Below are positions 42,464 to 49,663 of a stretch of DNA of 64,000 nucleotides, piece after piece (positions within the stretch are counted from its first letter, which is position 1; the number at the start of each line of letters is the position of its first letter). Below the pieces are notes generated by a model, which saw only the letters and a list, made by a program, of their open reading frames with translations, was not told where the DNA came from and ran no database searches. The translations under genes were made by a program, and so were the position numbers. Source of the stretch: Candidatus Brachybacter algidus (GTDB lineage Bacteria; Bacteroidota; Bacteroidia; Chitinophagales; Saprospiraceae); assembly GCA_016711705.1 (NCBI GenBank), contig JADJSK010000001.1, forward strand, positions 1,054,001 to 1,118,000, given 5' to 3'.

Positions 42464-43375
42464 ATGCCAAGTCAGGAAGAAAAAAAAGAAGTTGTAAATA
42501 GTACGAAGGGCTTTAGCTCAAGTCTGTTTTTTCATAGTTTATTAATATTAATTGGTATCTCACCATTAGCCACTTTCAATGCCCCTATTTGGGAAGAAGA
42601 AGCACCCGGTATGGAAGTGGCACTTGGCTTTCCGGATGAAGGCCAAGGTAATGACGAACCTACTCCCGGACAGAATACTCCTGGCGGTCTGCCACCTCCA
42701 TCTGCCAGTAACAGCAGTCCACAACAATCTTCCCCTCCACCGTCTGCTTCAAATACGCAACCAGATCCAGTGCCAACTAAGGATCAAGCCATGATTACAA
42801 ATGCTGCTGCAGAAGATGTTGCTATAACTGCTGCAAAAGAATCGAGAAGAAAAAAAGCTGAAAAAGATCAAATTGAGGCAGAGCAACGCAGAAATGCTGA
42901 GGTACAAGCAGAAGCTAACAGGAAAGCAGAATCAGATAGAAAAGCAAAGGAGGCTGCCGACTATGCTGCGGCAAAGGGTAAATATGGTGGATTATTGAAC
43001 GGAAAAGGTACTGGTCGTGGAAATACAGGACAAGCAGGTAATCAAGGTGATCCAAATGGTGACCCAAATGCTAAAAACCTTGAAGGTATCCATACCGGCG
43101 GAAAAGGCCGTATAGGTGGAGGACTTGGCAACAGAGGGGTAATTTCTGAGCCTAAGATTACAGATAATAGTCAGAAAACTGGTGTTGTCATGATTAAAGT
43201 ATGTGTCAATAAAACAGGAAGCGTAATAAGTGCTGACTATACTCAAAAAGGTTCCACTACCAATGACGCCACTTTGATAAATATCGCTAAAAGAAATGCA
43301 ATGAAATTTAAATTTACTGCCGGTGATGTAGAACAGCAATGTGGAACGATCACTTACGACTTCAAAGTTCAGTAA
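42464..43375 (+). CDS. TonB-like energy transducer protein
   Basis: A 303-aa protein with one N-terminal membrane helix (about residues 20-40), a Pro/Ser/Gln-rich extension (60-110), a charged helical stretch rich in Ala, Glu and Lys (115-170), a Gly/Asn-rich linker and a C-terminal TonB-like domain (GVVMIKVCVNKTGSVISADYTQKG). This matches TonB-family transducers that span the periplasm to energise receptors. In many Bacteroidota exbB and exbD lie just before this gene and folC after it; here folC follows, but the upstream side is the divergent FadN-type gene, so the motor genes are elsewhere. Confidence 0.85.
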   Translation: MPSQEEKKEVVNSTKGFSSSLFFHSLLILIGISPLATFNAPIWEEEAPGMEVALGFPDEGQGNDEPTPGQNTPGGLPPPSASNSSPQQSSPPPSASNTQPDPVPTKDQAMITNAAAEDVAITAAKESRRKKAEKDQIEAEQRRNAEVQAEANRKAESDRKAKEAADYAAAKGKYGGLLNGKGTGRGNTGQAGNQGDPNGDPNAKNLEGIHTGGKGRIGGGLGNRGVISEPKITDNSQKTGVVMIKVCVNKTGSVISADYTQKGSTTNDATLINIAKRNAMKFKFTAGDVEQQCGTITYDFKVQ

Positions 43376-43398
43376 AAAGATATAAAATCAGAGATAAG

Positions 43399-43430
43399 AA
43401 AAGGAGGAACAGATTGTTCTTCCTTTTTTT
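43399..43430 (+). terminator. Terminator after the TonB-like gene
   Basis: A 13-bp stem aaaaggaggaaca / tgttcttcctttt (43399-43411 and 43415-43427) with one G-U pair, a 3-base loop and a T-run. It separates the TonB-like gene from folC. Confidence 0.85.
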
Positions 43431-43503
43431 GTGTCAAAAAATACAAATTAATTTTTAAACATATTATATACTTTTAACCCAACAAATAAGTATAGCGAAA
43501 GAG

Positions 43504-44835
43504 ATGAAGATCAAAACAATGCAAGAGGCTGAAAATTATTTATATAATAGTTTGCCAGTTTTTCACAGACAAGGACCTGCAGCATATAAGGCAGACATAG
43601 GTAATATAAGTACCTTGATGCAACATGTTGGCAACCCACACATGGATCGAGACAAATTCATACATATTGCGGGTACAAATGGAAAGGGTTCGACTGCTCA
43701 CTTAACTTCCGCCTATCTTCAGGAAAATGGATATAAAGTTGGCGTCTATACATCACCTCATTATACTGACATCAGAGAGAGAATCAAGATAAATGGTGTG
43801 CTTATATCTGAAGAAGATTTTGTGGCATGTCTTAATAGGTTTCTGGATATAATAGAAGAGGTTCAACCCTCTTTTTTTGAAATCATCTGCGCTATGGCCT
43901 TTTTGTATTTTAAGGAGCAGAATGTAGATTATGCAGTGATTGAAACAGGGATGGGAGGAAGGTTGGATAGTACCAATATCATAACTCCGATATTATCCGT
44001 GATAACGAATATCAGTTTCGATCATCAGCAATTCTTAGGAAATACGCTCAAAAAAATTGCAGGAGAAAAAGCCGGTATCATAAAGGATTCAGTGCCTTGT
44101 ATCATAGGTGAAAAAGTAGATGAAACCTATGATGTTTTCATAGAAAAGGCACTATCTATGAAATCCACAATTTATTTCTCAGAAGACGTTTGGCAATGTA
44201 ATTATATTGGCTTTGATGGGGAATTGACAAAGTTCCAAATAAACTCAAAGGATGCCAGGCAAACATCAACCATGATTAAAACTAATCTACATGGAAGATA
44301 TCAGACCAAAAACATTGAATTATTCTTAACGATTGCTTATGTATTGGATAGGTTGTCTATAGTAGAATTTAACCTTAATTTGATCAAAAGCACTTTGCTT
44401 GATATTACCAAACTGACCAATTTTATTGGACGTTGGCAGACTATTAGCGAAAAGCCAAAAATAATTTTGGAAAGCGCGCACAATATAGCTGGCATAACTG
44501 AGGTAACAGAGCAGTTAAAATTGATGGAATTCGATCGATTATTCATTATTTATGGAACAGTAGCAGATAAAGATATTTCTGAAATTCTGAAAATTTTACC
44601 TCTTGATGCACACTATATGTGGACTAAAGCCAATATTCCGAGGGCGATGGATGAAAATATTTTAAAAAATACTGCATTTGCCTCAGGAATTCCCGGTGAA
44701 TCATTTTCAAAAGTTGGAAATGCAATCGAAAATGCTGTCAAACTAGCGTCAGATAAGGATCTTATATTGATAGTAGGCTCTATTTTTATTGTTGGTGATG
44801 CACTTCAATATTTGAAAAACAATCCATTAAGTTAA
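43504..44835 (+). CDS. folC: Bifunctional folylpolyglutamate/dihydrofolate synthase
   Basis: Mur-ligase-type enzyme that adds glutamate to dihydropteroate or folate. The ATP loop is HIAGTNGKGSTAHLTSAYLQENGYKVG (about residues 54-80), followed by SPHYTDIRERI, IETGMGGRLDSTN (Mg/ATP site) and SFDHQQFLGNT. The C-terminal domain carries LESAHNIAGITE (the HN pair) and YGTVADKD. At 443 aa it is complete. The ATG at 43504 is the first good start, after the terminator of the TonB-like gene. Confidence 0.95.
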   Translation: MKIKTMQEAENYLYNSLPVFHRQGPAAYKADIGNISTLMQHVGNPHMDRDKFIHIAGTNGKGSTAHLTSAYLQENGYKVGVYTSPHYTDIRERIKINGVLISEEDFVACLNRFLDIIEEVQPSFFEIICAMAFLYFKEQNVDYAVIETGMGGRLDSTNIITPILSVITNISFDHQQFLGNTLKKIAGEKAGIIKDSVPCIIGEKVDETYDVFIEKALSMKSTIYFSEDVWQCNYIGFDGELTKFQINSKDARQTSTMIKTNLHGRYQTKNIELFLTIAYVLDRLSIVEFNLNLIKSTLLDITKLTNFIGRWQTISEKPKIILESAHNIAGITEVTEQLKLMEFDRLFIIYGTVADKDISEILKILPLDAHYMWTKANIPRAMDENILKNTAFASGIPGESFSKVGNAIENAVKLASDKDLILIVGSIFIVGDALQYLKNNPLS

Positions 44836-44978
44836 AATTAACAGAAAATGGCATTTCTAATAAACTTATTTTTATAAAACATTAAAACAATGTAAAGGTT
44901 TTTTTAACTATCTTTTTTCAATCAATGCGTCTAATAAGTATAAATAAAATATTTATCACTTCTTAAATTGAAAATGAA

Positions 44979-45722
44979 ATGAAATTAGGTGCAATTGTTT
45001 TAATGGCCTTCATGTTACTTGGAAACATCTCTTCTAACGCTCAGGCCTACATTGGATTCAAAGGTGGATATAATGCTGGAATAACTTCAGCAGCAAAATC
45101 AGTTACAAACATAATCCCAATTAAAACACTCCATGGAGTTACAGGCGGTTTAGTTACCGGATATTCATTTAATGAATATTTTGATTTGCAAGGTGAGTTA
45201 AATATCACACAAAAGGGATTTGTCATTAATGAATCAATGGGTTTTGATATTTTTAACTTTCCAATGGATATTGGTGTAGACTACAAAAACAGGTTTACAT
45301 ATATAGAAGTGCCTTTGTTAGCTAAAGGTAAAATAGGAAACGAGTTTGTTAAGGCTTATGCGGCTATCGGTCCTCAATTCGGGTACCTGGCAAAAGGAAG
45401 ATCAAAAGCTAATATCAATGTAATCATCCCTATAACTGTACTTGACCGCAATCTAAATTTAAGTAACTTAGGTTTTGAAAGGTTCGAAGTTTCAGGAGTC
45501 GCTGCTCTAGGAGTAGAATTTAACCTGGCTGGAAGAGCAAATCTATTCGTAGAAGGAAGATATACTCATGGGTTTACAGATTATTATAAACTACCTGAAA
45601 TAGGTGGATTAGCCTTGGACACAGACATCAGAAATCAAAGTATAGCTGCGACTGTAGGAGTAACATTCCCCATCGGAAATCGAATGACTAACAGAACTAA
45701 TAGTACGAATTACAGATTTTAA
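44979..45722 (+). CDS. PorT-type outer-membrane beta-barrel protein
   Basis: A 247-aa protein with signal peptide (residues 1-21, ending SNAQA) and an eight-strand-type barrel in the OMP_b-brl style: AYIGFKGGYNAGITSA, DLQGELNITQKGF, YIEVPLLAKGKIG, AYAAIGPQFGYLAKG, and a final strand SIAATVGVTFPIG. Small barrels of this kind are abundant in Bacteroidota and mostly have unknown roles. Start is the ATG at 44979; the nearby ATG at 44974 is out of frame. It is isolated between folC and a convergent amidotransferase gene. Confidence 0.85.
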   Translation: MKLGAIVLMAFMLLGNISSNAQAYIGFKGGYNAGITSAAKSVTNIIPIKTLHGVTGGLVTGYSFNEYFDLQGELNITQKGFVINESMGFDIFNFPMDIGVDYKNRFTYIEVPLLAKGKIGNEFVKAYAAIGPQFGYLAKGRSKANINVIIPITVLDRNLNLSNLGFERFEVSGVAALGVEFNLAGRANLFVEGRYTHGFTDYYKLPEIGGLALDTDIRNQSIAATVGVTFPIGNRMTNRTNSTNYRF

Positions 45723-45752
45723 AAATAATTTCAGCAAACCATGAAATTAAAA

Positions 45753-45781
45753 AAGCCGCCATCTTAAAAAAATGGCGGCTT
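45753..45781. terminator. Bidirectional terminator between barrel and amidotransferase genes
   Basis: A perfect 10-bp GC-rich stem aagccgccat / atggcggctt (45753-45762 and 45772-45781), 9-base loop. On the minus strand it ends in a run of T, so it serves the amidotransferase gene best; on the plus strand the tail is only partly T-rich. Confidence 0.85.
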
Positions 45782-45802
45782 ACTTATTTCTAGTTTGTTT
45801 TT

Positions 45803-46630
45803 TTAGGATGCAAGGGCTTCCGGCCTTTTTTCCCTGTATATTTTTTCAATGCTTTGAGTTAGAAAATTAGGAAGTATCGTTCCATTAGTAAGCGTGATCT
45901 TATTAGGATGAGCTAGATCCCGGACCATTTGATTAAAACGTTCTTCTCCATGCTCTTCGACGACCATCGCTTTTCTTTCCGGTTGGTTAAAATAGTCATA
46001 CATACCTGCCGCATAAGCTTCAGGATGAAATTGTGTTCCTATCATTTCAGGAGAATATCTGACAGCCATTATTGCTCTATCACGGTGATCCATCATATCT
46101 ATCTGTTCTACTGCTAGAATTTTAGGAAATGTAGCTGATTTAGCTTCGTAATGGTCACCAAGAACTTCATAAGATCTAAAATCCGCAATATACATTGGAT
46201 TAGGAAGTCCTTTGAATACCTCTTCATAAAGACCATTTGCAGTCAAGTAACAAGGATAAGTGCCAAAAGACTTTTTATTTCTAAGTCCTAATTCGCCAAA
46301 ATTAAAATGTATACATGCTATTTGAAATGAATGACAGATAAAAAACACATATTTTTTATTTTTTGATTCATCTAGATTATTTGCAATTAATGCATCAATC
46401 CATTTATGGTAATTTACGTCCCATATGCCATCACCAACCCTTGGATCGCCGGGTCCGCCTGATGAAATATAGACATCAAAATCTAAGGATGGAATTTCAT
46501 TTTTATACCTAACATCGAATATTTCGTAGGTAAAAGTATCACTAAAAGCTTCAACGTGTTCGACTATTGAACGTAATCCTAGGTTAGTCGTATTGTCGTT
46601 TAAATCCAGAATGGCTAACTTAATATTCAT
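45803..46630 (-). CDS. Class I glutamine amidotransferase-like protein
   Basis: A 275-aa stand-alone GATase-1 domain protein (start ATG 46630, MNIKLAILDLND; the 11-residue extension to 46663 is less likely). The oxyanion region YISSGGPGDPRVGDG, the nucleophile elbow FFICHSFQIACIHF (Cys about 107) and the His-x-Glu pair QFHPEAYA are all present, so the catalytic triad looks complete. It would release ammonia from glutamine or cleave a gamma-glutamyl bond for a partner synthase. It lies downstream of the ATP-grasp/basic-tail gene on the same strand, but a terminator (46687-46720) separates them. The C-terminal 70 residues are an extension beyond the core domain. Confidence 0.85.
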   Translation of the reverse strand: MNIKLAILDLNDNTTNLGLRSIVEHVEAFSDTFTYEIFDVRYKNEIPSLDFDVYISSGGPGDPRVGDGIWDVNYHKWIDALIANNLDESKNKKYVFFICHSFQIACIHFNFGELGLRNKKSFGTYPCYLTANGLYEEVFKGLPNPMYIADFRSYEVLGDHYEAKSATFPKILAVEQIDMMDHRDRAIMAVRYSPEMIGTQFHPEAYAAGMYDYFNQPERKAMVVEEHGEERFNQMVRDLAHPNKITLTNGTILPNFLTQSIEKIYREKRPEALAS

Positions 46631-46686
46631 TATAATAAAATGTTTAGTCGGGTAACCAATCAATAATTAGAACAAATTAAAATAAA

Positions 46687-46720
46687 AAGATCCATTGAAA
46701 ACAATTATTCAATGGATCTT
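46687..46720 (-). terminator. Terminator after the ATP-grasp gene
   Basis: A 13-bp perfect stem (aagatccattgaa / ttcaatggatctt, 46687-46699 and 46708-46720), 8-base loop, T-rich tail on the minus strand. It lies 12 bp beyond the ATP-grasp stop and before the amidotransferase start. Confidence 0.88.
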
Positions 46721-46731
46721 ATAAAACTTTA

Positions 46732-48567
46732 TTATTCACCAATATTATTCATATCAGAAGAAGGTGCAGAATTACCTTTTGGTTTTGCACTTCCTTTCTT
46801 AGCTGATGATTTTTTTGGAGAAGCTTTTTTGGCTGCTACTTTTTTTGGCGCTTTGATTGCTTTAGTTGCTTTAGCAATTTTGGCAGGTTTTGCGCCTTCA
46901 GTTTTAGGCTTTGGTCCACGTTTACCTGCTACTTTAACTTCAGCACTTGCATTTGCAGCACTAGCTTTTGGTTTTGGTCCACGCTTACCTGCTACTTTCG
47001 GAGCTGCTGCTGATGCTGCTTTCGGTTTTGGTCCGCGCTTTCCAGCAACTTTAACTTCCGTGCTTGCATTTGCAGCACTAGCTTTTGGTTTTGGTCCACG
47101 CTTACCTGCTACTTTCGGAGCTGCTGCTGATGCTGCTTTCGGTTTTGGTCCGCGCTTTCCAGCAACTTTAACTTCCGTGCTTGCATTTGCAACACTAGTT
47201 TTTGGTTTTGGTCCACGTTTACCTGCTACTTTCGGAGCTGCTGCTACTGTCGCCTTAGGTTTTGGTCCGCGTTTTCCTGCAACTTTAACTTCCGTGCTTG
47301 CATTTGCAGCACTAGCTTTTGGTTTTGGTCCACGTTGACCTGCTACTTTAGGAGCTGCTGCTACTGTCGCCTTAGGTTTTGGTCCACGCTTACCAGCAAC
47401 TTTAACTTCCGTGCTTGCATTTGCTGCAGTTGCTTTAGGTTTTGGACCACGCTTTCCTGCTACTTTTGGAGCAACTGCTGATGCTGCTTTTGGTTTTGGA
47501 CCACGCTTTCCTGCTACTTTAACTTCTGAGCTTGATTTAGCTGCAGTTGCTTTAGGTTTTGGTCCGCGTTTTCCCACTGATTTCTCAACTGCAGGAGCAG
47601 ATGTTTTGCCTCCTCCTATCTGTTCACCGGCAACACTTGTTTTAATGAAGTTACCCCAAGTAAGGTTGTCTTTGCCATCTTTATGAGATTGAGCTCTTTC
47701 AATAGCCATATTTGCGGCATTCTCAACCACCCAATCAAAATTTTCCTGACCAACTGAAAATAAGTCAGCATCCGGTGCAGGATTACAAAAATCTATCGCA
47801 TAAGGTATTCCATCTCTTACAGCAAATTCTACTGTATTCATGTCATAACCTAGAGCGTTATTCAATTTGAAGACATAATCTTCAATTGTTTTCAATAATT
47901 TCTTTTCTACCGGACCACCATTTGTAACATATCTCAAGTGGTGTGGGTTGCGTGGCTCATATTGCATGATTCGGACATATTTTTGTCCAAGGCAATAACA
48001 TCTGAAATAAGATTCAAATTGAATTTCTTCCTGAAGAAGCATTACTAATTGGCCTGTCTCAGAATAAGATTGAAATAGGTTCTCAACATCTGTTACTTTA
48101 TACACACTTTTCCAACCACCACCGGAATGAGGCTTCATGTATGCGGGAAAGCCAATTTCATCAAATATGTTTGACCAGTTCATTGGAAATTTCAAATTCT
48201 TGAATGAATTGGAAGAAGTGTCAGTAGGCATTTCTTTAGACGGCAATAAATACGTCTTAGGAACAGGTACGCCAAGCTTAGTGGCTAATGCATTATTGAA
48301 GAATTTCTCATCTGCACTCCACCAGAACGGATTGTTCATAACAGCTGTACCAGAGATGGCAGCATTTTTCAAATATGCTCTGTAAAATGGTACATCCTGA
48401 GATATACGGTCAATAATCACAGCATAATCCGTGGCGCGTCCTTGGAAGACCTCATCAACTGTGACAAATTCAGCACTAATACCTTTAATATTTTTCTCGT
48501 TTACACGATCTACAAATGCCTGTGGAAAAGAACTTTCCTGGCCAAACAAAATTCCTATTTTTTTCAT
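46732..48567 (-). CDS. ATP-grasp ligase with a C-terminal tail of 12 basic KRGPKPK-type repeats
   Basis: A 611-aa protein in two parts. Residues 1-310 are an ATP-grasp-type amide ligase: a Rossmann-like start (MKKIGILFGQESSFPQAF), the lysine motif YMKPHSGGGWKSVYKV (about 143-158), LLQEEIQFESYFRCY, and a metal-binding end VEFAVRDGIPYAIDFCNPAPDADL. Residues 332-555 are an array of 12 copies of GKRGPKPK (one GQ variant), separated by alternating 21- and 18-residue units of Ala/Ser/Val-rich spacer. Residues 556-605 are a Lys/Ala-rich H1-like tail, then SSDMNNIGE. The repeat resembles AT-hook-like or histone-tail DNA-binding sequence. It is followed by a glutamine amidotransferase gene. Confidence 0.82.
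   Translation of the reverse strand: MKKIGILFGQESSFPQAFVDRVNEKNIKGISAEFVTVDEVFQGRATDYAVIIDRISQDVPFYRAYLKNAAISGTAVMNNPFWWSADEKFFNNALATKLGVPVPKTYLLPSKEMPTDTSSNSFKNLKFPMNWSNIFDEIGFPAYMKPHSGGGWKSVYKVTDVENLFQSYSETGQLVMLLQEEIQFESYFRCYCLGQKYVRIMQYEPRNPHHLRYVTNGGPVEKKLLKTIEDYVFKLNNALGYDMNTVEFAVRDGIPYAIDFCNPAPDADLFSVGQENFDWVVENAANMAIERAQSHKDGKDNLTWGNFIKTSVAGEQIGGGKTSAPAVEKSVGKRGPKPKATAAKSSSEVKVAGKRGPKPKAASAVAPKVAGKRGPKPKATAANASTEVKVAGKRGPKPKATVAAAPKVAGQRGPKPKASAANASTEVKVAGKRGPKPKATVAAAPKVAGKRGPKPKTSVANASTEVKVAGKRGPKPKAASAAAPKVAGKRGPKPKASAANASTEVKVAGKRGPKPKAASAAAPKVAGKRGPKPKASAANASAEVKVAGKRGPKPKTEGAKPAKIAKATKAIKAPKKVAAKKASPKKSSAKKGSAKPKGNSAPSSDMNNIGE
46903..47574 (-). repeat. Coding tandem repeat array of 117-bp higher-order units
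   Basis: The DNA encoding residues 332-555 of the ATP-grasp gene is a tandem array. Six 63-bp and five 54-bp units alternate, giving a 117-bp period and a final partial unit. Neighbouring units are nearly identical at DNA level, and the central part on the plus strand also stays open over about 200 codons in an antisense frame. Such an array is prone to copy-number change by slippage and to assembly collapse. Confidence 0.85.
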
Positions 48568-48677
48568 TCAGAAAACAGTTTTAATAAAATTTAATTGAAG
48601 ACTAAAATGTGATTAAATTCATCCATTTTAGATAAATGGATAAATTATGTGATAACTAAGTGATTTATAATTTAATG

Positions 48678-48718
48678 CAAAAGTAATTCATTATTATTAA
48701 TTGTTAAACAATTAATAA
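48678..48718 (-). promoter_or_regulatory. -7 box plus 25-bp perfect palindrome upstream of the ATP-grasp gene
   Basis: The minus strand reads TACTTTTG at 48685-48678, matching TAnnTTTG. Eight bases further upstream lies a perfect palindrome with 12-bp arms TTATTAATTGTT (48694-48705) and AACAATTAATAA (48707-48718) around one central base; it covers the spot where a -33 box would be. The arrangement looks like a promoter with an overlapping repressor or activator site, about 110 bp before the ATG at 48567. The remaining part of the 310-bp gap 48568-48877 is AT-rich with nothing else evident. Confidence 0.45.
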
Positions 48719-48877
48719 ATTATTTTAACGGAAATGTCAATAAGGACAATGAATTTAACGAGATAATTGGAATAGGAATTACGTTTTCAGTATGTTAATT
48801 GAAATATTGATTTAAAATAATCACCAATAAATCAACGTATTTAATAGCAAAGTGCACCTAAATTTTGATTATAAACT

Positions 48878-49663
48878 CTAAATTACAAGGTTCCAAACCA
48901 TGCTTTGATACCATTTTTTATGTTTTGAGAACTTATCTTTAAGAATAGCTTCCAAATCACTTTGAGTTGATTTTTTACCTTTAACCGGCTTTACTATTTC
49001 ACGATTTTCATCACAGAAACCTTCTACCGATGTTGCAAACCATGTGCAATAAAGCCTGGGCATAACAATACCCATGATGGTCCCGGGTAGCCCACTAAAG
49101 CCCTCTGGCCCAGTGCTGCAAATTATATCATCTGTGTAAAATGCAATTACATATAAAGAATCATTGATTATAGTCGTAGCTTTGCGACACTCATAACCAG
49201 CAATATCTCTAAACTCACTCGTTAATTTCCAATTAAAATTTTTAATAGAATCCATCAGAAGGAAATCGCTGTCATAAAATTGCTTTAAAGACCTTTGCTC
49301 TCTATTTATAAAATTTTTGTAGACAATGTTTTTCATACCTACATCATCGCTTCCCCACATTCTAAACTGACCATCATCTTTTTTCTTGTCAAAAGAATAA
49401 TTACTCTCTGTCATATTAAATTGAAGTATAAACTGGTCGACGACATTTACTGGCGCTTTCTTGATCATTTCTTCCATCCAAAAGTTATCGTCATCCTCGT
49501 CTTTTGATTCGATCAATTTCTTTTTTAAACTAATTTTTCGTTCATATTTAATAGTACCACAACTGATGATCTGCTTACTCTGTGACCAAACAAATGAGGA
49601 AATCGATACAAATAACGCAAGCATTGTAATTCTTGTAAAATATAATTTATGTGCATTGACCAT
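48878..49663 (-). CDS. GLPGLI family protein
   Basis: A 261-aa secreted protein of the Bacteroidota GLPGLI family. A signal segment (about residues 13-27, MLALFVSISSFVWSQ) precedes the family core: a C-terminal FRDIAGYECRKATTII then FYTDDIICSTGPEGFSGLPGTIMGI, which is the GLPG hallmark. A conserved late motif (KHKKWYQSMVW) is also present. GLPGLI proteins are almost always encoded next to a large outer-membrane receptor; here the receptor gene ends one base inside this start (TAATG). Role unknown, probably in the same envelope process as that receptor. Confidence 0.9.
   Translation of the reverse strand: MVNAHKLYFTRITMLALFVSISSFVWSQSKQIISCGTIKYERKISLKKKLIESKDEDDDNFWMEEMIKKAPVNVVDQFILQFNMTESNYSFDKKKDDGQFRMWGSDDVGMKNIVYKNFINREQRSLKQFYDSDFLLMDSIKNFNWKLTSEFRDIAGYECRKATTIINDSLYVIAFYTDDIICSTGPEGFSGLPGTIMGIVMPRLYCTWFATSVEGFCDENREIVKPVKGKKSTQSDLEAILKDKFSKHKKWYQSMVWNLVI

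Noticed and set aside
46712..47338. A long plus-strand open frame of about 208 codons opposite the repeat array.
   Set aside because: It is the antisense of a low-complexity coding repeat; its composition is a mirror of the minus-strand repeats, and the minus-strand ATP-grasp gene is clearly real.
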